A DNA stretch of 64,000 nucleotides from Podarcis raffonei (GCF_027172205.1 NC_070614.1:506001-570000); one strand, 5' to 3'. Counted from the stretch's first letter, positions 1 through 20,500 are shown. Program-made: numbers and translations. The notes: a model not told the origin generated them from the letters alone.

Positions 1-1137
1 GCGCTGGATTATGGAGAAAGCTAGAGAGTTCCAGAAAGACATTTACTTCTGCTTCATTGACTATGCAAAAGCCTTTGACTGTGCTGACCACAGCAAACCA
101 TGGCAAGTTCTTAAAGAAATGGGAGTGCCTGATCACCTCATCTGTCTCCTGAGAAATCTGTATGTGGGACAAGAAGCTACAGTTAGAACTGGATATGGAA
201 CAACTGATTGGTTCAAAATTGGGAAAGGAGTACGACAAGGCTGTATTTTATCTCCCTGCTTATTTAACTTATATGCAGAATTCACCATGCGAAAGGCTGG
301 GCTGGATGAATCCCTAGCTGGAATTAAGATTGCTGGAAGAAATATCAACAACCTCAGATATGCAGATGACACAACCTTGATGGCAGAAAGTGAGGAGGAA
401 TTAAAGAATCTTTTAATGAGGGTGAAAGAGGAGAGCACAAAATATGGTCTGAAGCTCAGCAACAAAAAAACGAAGATCATGGCCACTGTCCCATCACCCT
501 CTGGCAAATAGAAGGGGAAGAAATGGAGGCAGTGAGCGATTTTACTTTCTTGGGCTCCATGATCACTGTAGATGGTGACAGCAGCCACAAAATTAAAAGA
601 CGCCTGCTTCTTGGGAGAAAAGCAATGACAAACCTAGACAGCATCTTAAAAAGCAGAGACATCACCTTGCCAACAAAGGTCTGTATACTTAAAGCTATGG
701 TTTTCCCAGTAGTGATGTATGGAAGTGAGAGCTGGATCATAAAGGCTGATCGCCGAAGAATTGATGCTTTTGAATTATGGTGCTGGAGGAGACTCTTGAG
801 AGTCCTATGGACTGCAAGAAGATCAAACCTCTCCATTCTGAAGGAAATCAGCCCTGAGTGCTCACTGGAAGGACAGATCGTGAAGCTGAGGCTCCAATAC
901 TTTGGCCACCTCATGAGAAGAGAAGACTCCCTGGAAAAGACCTTGATGTTGGGAAAGATGGAGGGCACAAGGAGAAGGGGACGACAGAGGACGAGATGGT
1001 TGGATAGTGTTCTTGAAGCTTCCAGCATGAGTTTGACCAAACTGCGGGAGGCAGTGGAAGACAGGAGTGCCTGGCATGCTCTGGTCCATGGGGTCACGAA
1101 GAGTCGGACACGACTAAAGGACTAAACAACAACAACA
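1..1137 (+). mobile_element. BovB (RTE clade) LINE, 3' part
   Basis: Reverse-transcriptase and C-terminal part of a BovB non-LTR retrotransposon, cut by the left window edge. Positions 11-511 read as RT with the catalytic LRYADD motif near 355-372 and the VRQGCILSP block near 229-255. Reading continues in another frame at 523-1125 ([27 protein letters not shown], ending KSRTRLKD), so there is one frameshift near position 500. The end is the BovB 3' tail, with GAGTCGGACACGACTAAA followed by an ACA-rich tail. BovB is known to have moved horizontally among squamates, ruminants and other animals. The copy is dead but little diverged. Confidence 0.9.
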
Positions 1138-1385
1138 GTCTGGAAATGAGGAGACTGAGAGGATAGCCATCTTCAACTATCTAAAGGGCTGTCATATGGA
1201 AGAGGATGCAAGCTTGTTTTCGCCTGCTCTGGAGAGTAGGACTCAAACCAATGGCTTCCAGTTAGAAGAAAGGCGATTCTGACTAAACATCAGGAAGAAC
1301 TTTCTGGCACTGTTTGACAGTGGAACGGTCTCTCGTGGAAGGTGGTTCCTTCCAACTCTACAATTCTATAATTCTGTGATGCATG
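1138..1385 (+). mobile_element. CR1 LINE 3' fragment
   Basis: Plus-strand CR1 3' end. It contains the degraded C-terminal coding stretch (ATCTAAAGGGCTGTCATATG, then TAGGACTCAAACCAATGGC) and finishes with the CR1 signature TACAATTCTATAATTCTGTG. It directly abuts the BovB tail. Confidence 0.8.
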
Positions 1386-1399
1386 TCACCTCTTGCTTG

Positions 1400-1655
1400 C
1401 CTTTCATCAGAACATAAAAGCCTCTAATCCTGTAACCTTTCCTTCTATGGGTGACACTCCGTCCCCTTGATCACATGGGTTGCCCTTTTCTGAACCTTTA
1501 CTAAATCATTCTTGACATGAGGCCAGCAGGATAATACACAGGACTCCAAGTCTGGTTGCAACCCAGATTTGTAGAGACATCACAATATAGGCAGTTTTAT
1601 TTTCAATCCCTTTCCTAATAATTCCTAGCTTGGGATTCACCTTTCTCATAACTGC
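1400..1655 (-). mobile_element. Ancient CR1/L3-like LINE fragment
   Basis: The stretch around 1485-1650 (TTGCCCTTTTCTGAACC, CAGTTTTATTTTCAATCCC, CCTAATAATTCCTAGC) matches from memory the conserved 3' coding region of old CR1/L3 elements in reverse orientation. It is well diverged. The exact ends are uncertain. Confidence 0.55.
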
Positions 1656-1746
1656 AGGAGGCAGTGGAAGACAGAAGTGCCTGGCGTGCTCTAGTCCATG
1701 GGATCACGAAGAGTCGGACACGACTAAACGACTAAACAACAACAAA
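1656..1746 (+). mobile_element. BovB 3'-end fragment (about 90 bp)
   Basis: Starts at GGAGGCAGTGGAAGACAG and runs to the ACGACTAAACGACTAAAC plus ACA tail. It is near-identical to the 3' end of the BovB copy at 1045-1137 and is joined without spacer to the L1 3' segment that follows. Confidence 0.85.
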
Positions 1747-2428
1747 ACACCTGTAAAATTAGCAAAAATGTATAGAACTGCTTCAAATGTTTGCTGGAAA
1801 TGTAAGGAGAAAGAACACACGTTCTACCATATGTGGTGGATGTGCAAGATAAGAAAAGCATTCTGGGAAATGATTTACAAAGAGTTGAAAAAAATGTTTA
1901 AAATAACATTTGAGGGGGGAAACAGAGGCTTTTTTCCTAGCTATTCTGGGTACAGAGATTCTGAAGGAACAGAAACAACTATTCATGTATGCAATGACAG
2001 CAGCGTGGATACTACTGGCCCAGAGATGGAAAGAAGATAAAGTTCCAGCCAGAGATGAATGGCTTGTGAAGATGATGGACTACACCAAAATGGCAAAACT
2101 GACTGGGAAAATAAGAAATGAGGAAGAGAAGAATTTTAAGAAGGAATGGGAAAAAATTATAATGTCTTTAAGAGAATACTGTAAACAACTAAAAATCCTT
2201 TGGCAGGATTGAAGTAATGCTTGTAATGTACGAAAAACTATGGAAAAACAGATTACTATTCTTTTTTAAAAATAGAGAAAATAAGCGGGGAGGGGGATTG
2301 TTAATGGTAACCGTGGAAGGACAGAGGGAAGTCAAAGGATTCAGGGAATCCTAAATGATGATGTGGATTTGTTTGAATTTAAATTTGTTATGTAAAACTT
2401 AATAAAAATATTTTTTTAAAAAAATCCC
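1747..2428 (+). mobile_element. L1 LINE, 5'-truncated 3' end
   Basis: Homologous to the 3' end of the L1 at 21.5-26.8 kb. It holds the C-terminal Cys-rich motif of ORF2 (CWKCKEKEHTFYHMWWMC, from about 1791) and the following ORF2 residues in two frames (1747-1915, then 1910-2212), so at least one frameshift is present. It ends in AATAAAAATA and an A/T-rich tail. It is truncated just upstream of the Cys motif. Confidence 0.85.
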
Positions 2429-2662
2429 CTAGGTTATATTTGCTGCTGTGTTTTTTTTCTGTGTTATGAAATTGTTTTTGCACTGTTTGGTTTTAAGGAA
2501 TGAATGAAGTTGTGGCAGGGTTCAAATGCAGAGGATATCTGAAATTGCTGAACTGCTGATGTTGAGTTTTTACCTGTTTTTACCTATTGTCTGCTGATCT
2601 GCCCTGCTCTCCTGTGACTACACCATCAGCCTATTATTTGTACATGTTGTTGTTGTTGTTGT
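2429..2662. other. Intergenic, nothing recognised
   Basis: AT-rich DNA with no coding potential. A short GTT repeat at about 2645-2663 leads into the MITE. Confidence 0.5.
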
Positions 2663-2838
2663 TAGTGCTTTTTCTGGGGGTACACAGGGGTATGCATACC
2701 CCTAAACATTTTATGGATCTCTGTACTTTTCTCCATCTACTGTATTTATTTTTCTCGATTTGAACTGTAAAATGATGATTTTCTTGAGTCAAAATGAGAG
2801 TACCCCTAAACATTTTTTTTTTAAAAAAAAGCACTGGC
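2663..2838. mobile_element. hAT-like MITE
   Basis: Short non-coding element with terminal inverted repeats AGTGCTTTTT and AAAAAAGCACT. An internal near-repeat (TACCCCTAAACATTTT) occurs twice. The ends resemble the hAT pattern, but no clean 8-bp duplication is visible, partly because the left flank is a GTT microsatellite. Confidence 0.5.
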
Positions 2839-3654
2839 TGTTGTTCCTCCTTGTGCCCCTTGCCCTCTGCTTTGGGTAACATCTTTCCCAACAGCATTCT
2901 GGAGGACTCAAACAAACTTGCCAGAACCTCTTGACATTTTCATGGGTTCTGTCCAATGGTGGGTTTGGGATGCTTTTTTCTAATGGGTCAATCTCTGCTT
3001 TCTTTTGCCCCTATGAACCAAGAAAAGAATCCTGTTCCCACAATCTCTTTCACAAGACATGGGGAACATGCTATGTCTCCTTCCAGCTCTTGCTGGGCTG
3101 CAATTCCCTTCCTCACTGACCATTGTACATGCTGCCTGGAGCTGCCTGGAGATGAGAGTCCAACAACATCTAGAGTTTGCCTCTCTCTGCTTTGGGAGGG
3201 GTAGGGGGATTGCACCTGCTGTTTCTCGTCAATGACATTTGTTGAGAAATTCCAAGCAGTTATTTTTGCTACCAGATATTATGCAATGCCTGGTGGCCAC
3301 CTGCTGGCTCTCTAATGATCACTCTTTTGTGTTATTCCCCCCTTCCCTTGGCAACAGTTATATTAGGATGACGTGTTTGGGGGCACTAGGAGGGTAGGTC
3401 AGCCAGGCTTGGCTGCAGCTAACTAGTCTGACACAGGCACTGTCAAGTATGAATATCTGTTTTCTTTTGAAGAAGAAGCCAACGCCCAGACCTTCCAGTC
3501 AATCCAAAGCTGTGAAGATCAGCAGAAACAATGTTCCTGCAAAAACATGTCTTTGACCCAAACATGGCAGGAGGGTCTCCTCTCTGGGAGAGAGGGAGAA
3601 AGACAGTTCAGTTCATATTTGCAAACTTCCATCATTCACACTTCCCAAAATGGA
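2839..3654. other. Intergenic, nothing recognised
   Basis: No gene, no recognisable repeat and no long ORF with family resemblance. Confidence 0.5.
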
Positions 3655-3682
3655 ACACTTTCTTTTCTTTTCTTTTCTTTTC

Positions 3683-3715
<33 letters not shown>

Positions 3716-3786
3716 CTTTTCTTTTCTTTTCTTTTCTTTTCTTTCTTTTCTTTCTTCTTTCTTTCTTTCTTTCTTTCTTTCTTTGG
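3655..3786. repeat. (CTTTT)n / (CTTT)n microsatellite
   Basis: Polypyrimidine tract that changes from a TTTTC pentamer (about 3660-3745) to a CTTT tetramer (about 3750-3785). The apparent Ser/Phe or Lys/Glu ORFs across it are repeat artefacts. Confidence 0.95.
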
Positions 3787-4621
3787 TTCCTTCAACCAAC
3801 TTGACCACCCACTCGCTGCTGCTCATTTGCCACCCATGACCTTCCAGCAGCCCCACTAAGGATGGACATAGCCAGGATTTATGTTGGGGAGCAGGATATC
3901 CTCTTCCCTCCTCATCTCTTTTTCCTTTTGTGCTATGTATTTTAGATTGCAAGGAAGCAGGCCAGGGGGGTGTAGTTCTAAGAGCTGTGTGCCAAGGACA
4001 TTCAACAGGTCAAGTTTCCTAATCACTACATCTCAGGGGGGAATGTCTCAGTCTTTTTTCATTCCCATGAGGCTGGAGAAGGAGAATTTCTTGTGGGTGG
4101 ATTGGGACGCACCTTCTTCCTTTTGGATAGAGGCTAGCCTGGGCATGAGAGCCTGGTGCTGCTAAAGAGCAGCAGTGAATGCTACCCTCCTCTGACCCAC
4201 ACAGGACTACTGAGTAGCTCTTTGGGCTGAGGGCTGCAAAAACAGCCCCTCCACCTCCCTCAACTGTGGGCCACCCGCTCGGCCCCCCAACTGACAAGAA
4301 AGAGGCCTGGTACCCTCCACGGCAAGGGGTCCATCCGTCACAGCTCATTTCCTTCTCAGTTCTAATCTGGAGACTTGGCTGCTGCGGCTCAGACCATGAA
4401 ATGGAAAATTATTGGAGGGAAGAAAATACATTTCACATGAAGGAGAAGATTTAAAACCACACTCAAAACTGTAAACAAAGGAGATGGATAAAAATAGTCC
4501 TTGGCTAGGACATGGGCACCATGGTAGGAGCACCACGGGTGAGTTTTACACAACAAAGGTGGGGTGGCAGGCAAAGAGTCCAGAGACTCACATCCTGCTT
4601 CTCACAAAGGCCATCACAAGC
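3787..4621. other. Intergenic; one faint old repeat tail
   Basis: No gene. Around 3895-3965 a CTCTTTTTCCTTTTGTG...TTTTAGATTGCA stretch also occurs at about 7535-7580, which suggests two copies of an old LINE/SINE tail. The remainder is unrecognised. Confidence 0.45.
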
Positions 4622-5071
4622 TGTCATGGCCTGGGATTCGGACTCGGAAGCTGAACCTGAGGAACCCCAACCTGCACAGGATTCCCCGCCTCCAGAAGCA
4701 GCTGAGCCGGGGCTGGGGCTTGAGCCTGAATGGTCCTCGCTTGTGCTGGATCCTCAGGTGCAGGCACCAGCTGAGTCTGCTCTGGCTCCTGAGGTGATAG
4801 AGGACCCATTGCCTGCAGGTGCTCCACTCTCAGCCCCGTCAGGGGAAGCTGAGGTTGCCTCTGGGTCCGGTAACCCAGGCAGCCCCAGTCCCAGGTTGCG
4901 GGAGCAACGTTGTTGGTAGCCAGTTCCTGCCTGCACCCTGTCCTGCCAGATCTCCTGACTTCGCCTGACTCCCTGCTTTGGACCCAGCTTCAACTTTGAT
5001 GGACGGCCTCAATACTCGGACCTCGGACTGGACTTGGACCACGCCTCAGGGAAACCCACAGGACCAGCACA
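4622..5071 (+). mobile_element. Solo LTR, probably Ty3/Gypsy-type
   Basis: 450-bp segment bounded by TG (TGTCATGGCC) and CA (CAGCACA). It is flanked by a perfect 5-bp duplication CAAGC at 4617-4621 and 5072-5076. The interior is acidic and Glu/Pro-codon-rich, like the LTR of the Gypsy element at 29.3-32.5 kb. No internal region remains. It is a fossil left by LTR-LTR recombination. Orientation is inferred from that resemblance. Confidence 0.75.
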
Positions 5072-5076
5072 CAAGC

Positions 5077-5282
5077 AAGGCATGAAGGCAATTGTCTCTT
5101 CTGCTGTCTCTGAACCTGGAGTTTCTATTTGCCCATCACTATTAACAGCTGTTGAGTCCAACATTTTTCAGATGAAAATATGGACATTCTGTTTTGCATT
5201 GGTGTCCCCACCTGACACCCTAGATACGGGCTCTGCCAATGGACTACAGGAAAAGGGTGGGGCTGGCTGAGCTGCCCCAATA
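5077..5282. other. Intergenic, nothing recognised
   Basis: Unique-looking sequence without coding signal, between the solo LTR and the L2-like LINE end. Confidence 0.4.
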
Positions 5283-5600
5283 GTAATAATAATAATAATA
5301 ATTTATTATTTATACCCCGCCCATCTGGCTGGGCCTCCCCAGCCACTCTGGGCGGCTTCCATAAAAACCAAAAATACAGTAAAATATCACACGTTAAAAA
5401 CTTCCCTGAACAGGGCTGCCTTAAGATGTCTTCTGAATGTCAGGTAGTTGTTTATCTCTTTGACATCTGCTGGAAGGGCGTTCCACAGGGCGGGCGCCAC
5501 TACCGAGAAGGCCCTCTGCCTGGTTCCCTGTAGCTTTGCTTCTCGCAATGAGGGAACCGCCAGAAGGCCCTCGGCACTGGACCTCACGTCTAATAGGCCT
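5283..5600 (-). mobile_element. L2/CR1-superfamily LINE 3' fragment
   Basis: On the minus strand 5387-5587 encodes the end of a LINE ORF2, with the motif FSVVAPALWNALPADV followed by FRRHLKAALF, typical of the L2/CR1 superfamily C-terminus. The 3' UTR ends in an (AAT)n run at 5283-5301. It is 5'-truncated. Clade assignment is from memory of the motif. Confidence 0.7.
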
Positions 5601-5755
5601 TACGTCTAAGCAAACACACAGGGTTCAAACTGTAAGCTCCACCAAGTTCAAATACAAGTGTGCGCAATCTGAAATCTTATGCATATGCTGTCCCATTCAA
5701 GTCCGTAAGTGCACACAAAGGGATCTGCAACCTTTTTAAACTGTTACAAGTAGGA
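5601..5755. other. Intergenic, nothing recognised
   Basis: Short spacer between a LINE end and the hAT MITE. Confidence 0.4.
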
Positions 5756-5763
5756 ATTTAAAT

Positions 5764-6476
5764 TAAGGTTACCAGATTTTTTTCAATGAAATAAATAAAT
5801 AGATACTACATGTTCGGGACGTTGATGCTGCAGCAATGGCAGTGGCAGAGGGGCGGCTGCTGCCTTGACCTCAACAGCCACGTTTCCCCTTCCTCTAAGG
5901 CTTCTATCTCCTTTCTCCATGAGCCTGGGCAGCCCCTGAGTTGTTGGTTCTTCGATGGTGGTGGAGGTGGTGGGGAAGCGGTGTGCATGGAAGGCGGAGA
6001 AGGAGGGCCGAGAGCAGTTGCGGTGGCGAGGCAAGGGTAGCATAATGCCTCCCTTCCCATCGGAGCAGCCCCAATCCCATTCCTACTTGCGTGCAAGCAG
6101 GAGGGGGTGGGGATCCCTCAGCTGGGAAGGGAGGCTTCCCATTGCCTAACTGAGAGATTCCTGCTTGCACGCAAGCTCTGGTAGGCATCGTGAAGTCTCC
6201 CTTCACAGCTTAGTTGTTGGGGTCAGGGAAGGTGGAGGCAGCCCGGAAGCTGCATCTTAGAGCCCCTGCACCACCATCATATGGGGATTTCTGAGCAGCT
6301 CCTGAAGCCAGCCAGAGCCAGCTGCTCCGGGCTGCTGAGACTGCCGCTGCTGCATTTCCCGGGGATATTAGATGAAATCCGGGGACATTCCAGGGATGGA
6401 ATTTGTCCGGGAACTTATTTGCAAATGCAGGGACTGTCCCCAGGAAACGGGGAAACGGGCACGTCTGGTAACCCTA
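5764..6476. mobile_element. hAT-type non-autonomous DNA transposon, copy 1 (713 bp)
   Basis: Terminal inverted repeats TAAGGTTACCAGA and TCTGGTAACCCTA, flanked by a perfect 8-bp duplication ATTTAAAT at 5756-5763 and 6477-6484. The 8-bp duplication indicates the hAT superfamily. There is no transposase ORF. A second full-length copy in the opposite orientation lies at 38274-38988. Confidence 0.85.
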
Positions 6477-6484
6477 ATTTAAAT

Positions 6485-6807
6485 CCCATAGGCTAGTTCT
6501 GACCTGCTGAATTTCTGCCTGCCATAATTTGCTAAAGGAACACTAACTCTGCCAGGACCGGGGCAGAGGTGCCAGCCTATTTGCTCAAGGTTACCTTGGC
6601 ATATAAATACATGGTCATGCCACACATACATGTTAGAAGGGGATTAACATGGGCAACATGCCTACAATGCCTGCCTCATATCAAATGAACTCAGCTGAAC
6701 AACACACATACAAACTCCCAAGTCTGTTGTAGTACCCTCACGCTCACAACACCAGTCCAATGGAGTTTCTGTAACAGCCAGTCTTTTAAAGACACCAAAA
6801 GACTTAG
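6485..6807. other. Intergenic, nothing recognised
   Basis: No coding signal and no recognisable repeat. Confidence 0.4.
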
Positions 6808-7095
6808 AATCATAGAAGGCTCATCTAGTCCAACCATGGGTGAAGCCAGGATTTTTGTTGGAGGGGGCAGGCCTTTTGTTGGGGAGGGCAGAACCTCTGG
6901 ATGACAGCTCTCATACCCTGTATGTCTGGCCATCCTGTCCCCTCGCAGTCTCCTCTTTGCAGCCTCAACATCCCTAACTCCATCGACTAGACCTTGGATC
7001 ATCTTGGCTGCCCTCCTCTGCACACCTTCCAGCTTGTCAATATCCGGTCTTAAACTGTGGCACCCAGAACTGGACATCCCAGGTGGGATCTGACC
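6808..7095 (-). mobile_element. CR1 LINE 3' fragment, interrupted
   Basis: Minus-strand CR1: the 3' signature AGAATCATAGAAGG at 6809 and the coding piece with DKLEGVQRRAAKMIQGL (about 6975-7045) and RRLRGDRMA. About 65 bp near 6833-6900 (AGCCAGGATTTTTGTTGG and following) is a foreign short repeat also seen near 3870, 9276 and 36870. Confidence 0.75.
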
Positions 7096-8224
7096 AAATC
7101 AGAACAAGCAAAGCCCAACCCAAATGCCTGGCCAAAGGCTGGTTGCTTTGGGTTCCCCGCTTCCCTCAGGGAAAGCCCAAGCCAGTGCCTCAGCCATGAG
7201 ACCTGGAACAGACGCAGGACCTCAGAGCGAGCCTAGCTAAGTTGAGGTGCCACTTCTGGTGGGCTCAGCCATGGCTTAATTTCTAGCCAAGAGAGGTGTC
7301 ATGGCCTCCCATTCTTCCTGGAAGGCTCCAAATCCCACCTAAATTGGGGGGGGGTACTTTTATTCAGGCTAATGGGAAGCGTACTGGTCAAAGGCAGAAC
7401 CATAGCCGTTTGCCACTTTGTTTTTCAAAATTAACCTCCAAGGGAGAAGCAGTTCATCTCTTCTATCCCAACGGTTCATTAGAAGAACTGTGACTTTAAG
7501 AACACCTGCCTGAGCTTGTTGTTTTCCTCCTCCCTCCCAATCTCTTTTTCCTTGTGGGTTGTGTATTTTAGATTGCGGAGCTAAGGGCAAAACTGTCTAG
7601 TTTTTGTAAGCTGCTTCGCCGCAGGGGTGTGTGTGGCTGAATAACGAGACAGAAATGTTTTAGAATGACAGGTGAAAGGGGAAGGCACGCCCGGGGAAAC
7701 TTGGAAGCGGGGGAGGGGGGGCTTTTACATACAAACCTGAAAAGCAGCTGCCTGGTCTCCCCAGTTCCTCCTCAGACGGGGGACTCATTGGCATTCAAGA
7801 TGCATCCGCTTGTCTGTCTGGGAGCAGAAAATAGCAACTTTTCTTGGAACATCATTCATCACAGCCAGTGACATGCCAGGGGGCTTCAGCTTAAATAGCC
7901 ACCCAAGGTGCCTCTTGGACAGGCTGTGGCTGTGCCAGCAAAGAGGACAGAGGGGAACTTGGCCTCTCCTTCGCTAGTTTGGAGGCTGCAGGACTACAGA
8001 GCAGGGAGGGGCTCAGAAGAGGATCACCAGATTGAGGAAGTGCTTTCATTGGGCAAGTAATATTTGCATGGGGTGCAGATGGAACCCTGGTTAACTCTGC
8101 TATCAGCACATGACTGGGGTGGCATGGTGGCTGTGGGTTAAACAGCCCTCTATGGTAAATAGCAGAGGCAGAATTTCAACAGTGCACGCCTTCAACAGCA
8201 ATAGAGAATGATCAGAAAATGATA
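7096..8224. other. Intergenic, mostly unrecognised
   Basis: No gene. A second copy of the old TTTTAGATTGC repeat tail sits near 7535-7585. Otherwise nothing recognised. Confidence 0.4.
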
Positions 8225-8410
8225 GCTGATGATGAATGCTGGGTCTGGTCAGATATTGCAATCCTGAGCCATTTAAGGCTTTATATGTCAAAACCAGTAC
8301 TTTGAATGGGGTCCAGAAACTAAGTGGCAGCCAGTGCAGTTGGGCCAGGATTGATGTTATATGCTCAAACCATCTGCAAAGGTGGTTTGAGCATATAACA
8401 TGTCACAGTA
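8225..8410. mobile_element. Old LINE fragment with a perfect hairpin
   Basis: GAGCCATTTAAGGCTTTATA, then CCAGTACTTTGAATGGGG and GGCAGCCAGTGCAG, is a stretch common in squamate L2/CR1-like LINEs (from memory). At its end, 8356-8372 (GTTATATGCTCAAACCA) and 8383-8399 are a perfect 17-bp inverted repeat around a 10-nt loop. Confidence 0.5.
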
Positions 8411-9275
8411 ATCTAACCTATGGGGATGTGGAGAGATGGGAAGTGACCCTAAGAGACCCCTCCAAAAGGGTTGAAAGTGGAGGGACAGGAAAAAATGAAA
8501 AAATGTCTGGGAAAATCTGGACATGTGGCAATCCATGTCAACAGTGTCAACAACTTTGGGCAAAACTAAAAAAAACTCAAAAAACAACAACTTTTCTGTC
8601 CTGATTTTCACTGTTTGAAATATGGCAACTCTAGTGGCTGCCAGCTGCCCACAGGTGAGCAGCAGTTCACAGCAGTTCACATGCGATTTTGGGGGGGGGG
8701 GGTTAGGAGGGCAAGCGGTGGCATGATTCTGTGGGATGCAGAAGGGCAAGTGGCGGTGTGATTGGGGGGAGGGCAAGCATCAGTTTCTCTGTCTCTCGTC
8801 CCCTCTCTCTCTTATCTAAGCTCCCCCCAAGTACAGGCTGCCATGTACTTCACCAGTGAGGGGAATCTGGGGTGAGGGAATAGGGGGTTATCAGGCATGA
8901 AGCTCTCCTTGCTCACTTCCCTCATATCTTCACTCTATGCCTCTTGTTTCCTCTCTCTCCCTTTGTTTTTGTCTTTGTCTTCTTCCTCACACACAGGAAG
9001 ACATTAGACACCTAATCTAGCCATGCACACAACCCTCCCCCTAAAAAGGGGGGGGGAGCCTTTGTTTGGAAGGCAAAATTTGTAATCTTTCTGTGATCTA
9101 TATATTGGTTGAACTCCAAGGCATCTATGGTTTTCCTCTGTCCTTTTATCCTTCCAAAAACCCTGTGAAGTAGGTTCATCTAAGAGTGAGTGGCCCTTAA
9201 GTAAAATACCACGGCTGAGTAAGTCTCCCTGCTTGCTGCTGGACTGCAGCTCTTCCTGCATCAAAGGGGATTGGA
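8411..9275. other. Intergenic, low-complexity and unrecognised
   Basis: Contains an A-rich stretch (8490-8600), a G-run at about 8690-8702 and CT-rich runs near 8790-8815 and 8945-8985. No gene found. Confidence 0.4.
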
Positions 9276-9340
9276 CTCATGGGTGTAGCGGGGGGGGGCA
9301 GGGGGGAAAGTTGCCGCCCCCAATCAATACAAATCAATAA
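9276..9340 (+). repeat. Short G-rich interspersed repeat
   Basis: ATGGGTGTAGC followed by G-runs and AATCAATAAAAATGCATA. The same repeat occurs in reverse at about 36868-36970, so it is interspersed. Class unresolved. Confidence 0.45.
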
Positions 9341-9354
9341 AAATGCATAGCCAA

Positions 9355-9635
9355 TGGAGTGAGCTTTTGTTTCTCCTGCTTCGGAGGATAGGACCCAAAC
9401 CAGTAGATTCAAATGCTAAGAAAGGAAATTCTGATTAAACCTCACAAAGAACTTTCTGTCAGCAAAAACCGTTTGGCAGTGGAATGGACGCCCTGGGAAG
9501 GTGGTGGACTCTCCTTCACTGGAAGTATTTAAACAGAAGTCAAGGATGCCGTAGCTTTGATTCCTGCATGGCAGAGAGCTGGACTAGATGACCCTCAGAG
9601 AGCCCCTCCAATGCTACAATTCCATGATTCTAGGA
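9355..9635 (+). mobile_element. CR1 LINE 3' fragment
   Basis: Plus-strand CR1 3' end with TAGGACCCAAACCAGTAG, GTTTGGCAGTGGAATGG, TGGACTCTCCTTCACTGG and the terminal TACAATTCCATGATTCTA. It stops just beyond the 3' end of CRYBB2. Confidence 0.85.
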
Positions 9636-9686
9636 GTATCATGAGTAGAACAGAAAAGACCAAGAACTGTGTTCGAATGGCAAAGC

Positions 9687-19518
<9,832 letters not shown>

Positions 19519-19540
19519 AGTGCTGCAGCCAAGCACCAGA

Positions 19541-19548
19541 ATTTATAG
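19541..19548 (-). promoter_or_regulatory. CRYBB2: CRYBB2 TATA box
   Basis: CTATAAAT on the minus strand, about 55 bp upstream of the exon 1 donor. Confidence 0.75.
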
Positions 19549-19646
19549 GCAGCCGGCACATTAATGCACCAGAAGTATTTATCGAGTTCACGAATGTGTG
19601 ATCAAAATCGAGAATGTTGGATTAAAGGGCAATGAAAACCCAGATC

Positions 19647-19659
19647 AGCTGACTCGTCA
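19647..19659 (+). promoter_or_regulatory. CRYBB2: MARE-like site upstream of CRYBB2
   Basis: AGCTGACTCGTCA matches 10 of 13 positions of the T-MARE consensus TGCTGA(C/G)TCAGCA, about 100 bp upstream of the TATA box. Large Maf proteins activate many crystallin promoters through such sites. The match alone is suggestive only. Confidence 0.4.
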
Positions 19660-20209
19660 CGACCCTTTGTCCTGCTAAAGACCAAGAGGCAGAATTATTT
19701 CATGAGCTTTTCATTTTGGAGCAACTCTCTTTGTCAGGCCTGTTGGCAAGAAAAGGGAGTTTCTGTCAACCTCAGCAGGATCTTTGCCAAGCCCCCCCTG
19801 GCATCCCTTTGGAACAATGTTGCTCCCAGCTCAGTCCAGCCTGGGGATTTAGAGACTGTCCCTCTTTGATAAACCCAACACACCCATATAGCTCATTTAG
19901 GAGGCAAAATAATAGAAATAAAAATGCCAAGGTCAGCAATTGCAAAGTTGGAGTTTTGTTTGTTTATTTTTTAAGGGAAGATGGGTTTTTCCAGCTGTGC
20001 ACACATTCTGCCCACTGCTCAGACCACAGTCCCTGCTGGTTTGGCAAGAAGCAACCACAGGGAGACCCATCTACTGAAGCAACTGGCTGCCCAAGGGCTC
20101 CAAAGGGAAAGGGGCGAACAATATGCAAGTAGAAGAGCAACACTCTCCCCTCCTGGGCAGAGCAGAGTCATTGTGGCCAGGAGCCACTGGGAGCCCTCTC
20201 CTCCACCAT

Positions 20210-20500
20210 GAATTTCTCCAATCCTCCGTTAAAGCCATCCAAGTTAGTAGCTATCCCTGCCTCCTGAGGGAGGGAGTTCCATAGTTTATGCGCTGCGTGA
20301 AGAAGTCATTTCTTTTATCTGTCCTGCATCTTCAAACATTCAGCTTCATCCGATGTCTATGAGTTCTGGTTGAAAGGAGATGCACAGAGAGAATAAAAAA
20401 AGTTTTTTTCTATCTGTGTCCTCCATGCCAGGCATAATTTTAAAAGTATATTTCATGCCATATCTTTCTCACCCTTTCTCTGAACTAAAACGTTGCAAAC
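20210..20500 (-). mobile_element. L2/CR1-like LINE fragment
   Basis: AGCCATCCAAGTTAGTAGC, GAGGGAGTTCCATAGTTTAT, CATTCAGCTTCATCCGATG and CCATGCCAGGCATAATTTT follow the same order as a second copy at 34925-35180, so this is an interspersed LINE end. Exact family unresolved. Confidence 0.6.

Noticed and set aside
3531-3952. Phe/Ser-rich and Lys/Glu-rich ORFs
   Set aside because: They are translations of the CTTT/CTTTT microsatellite in several frames at once.
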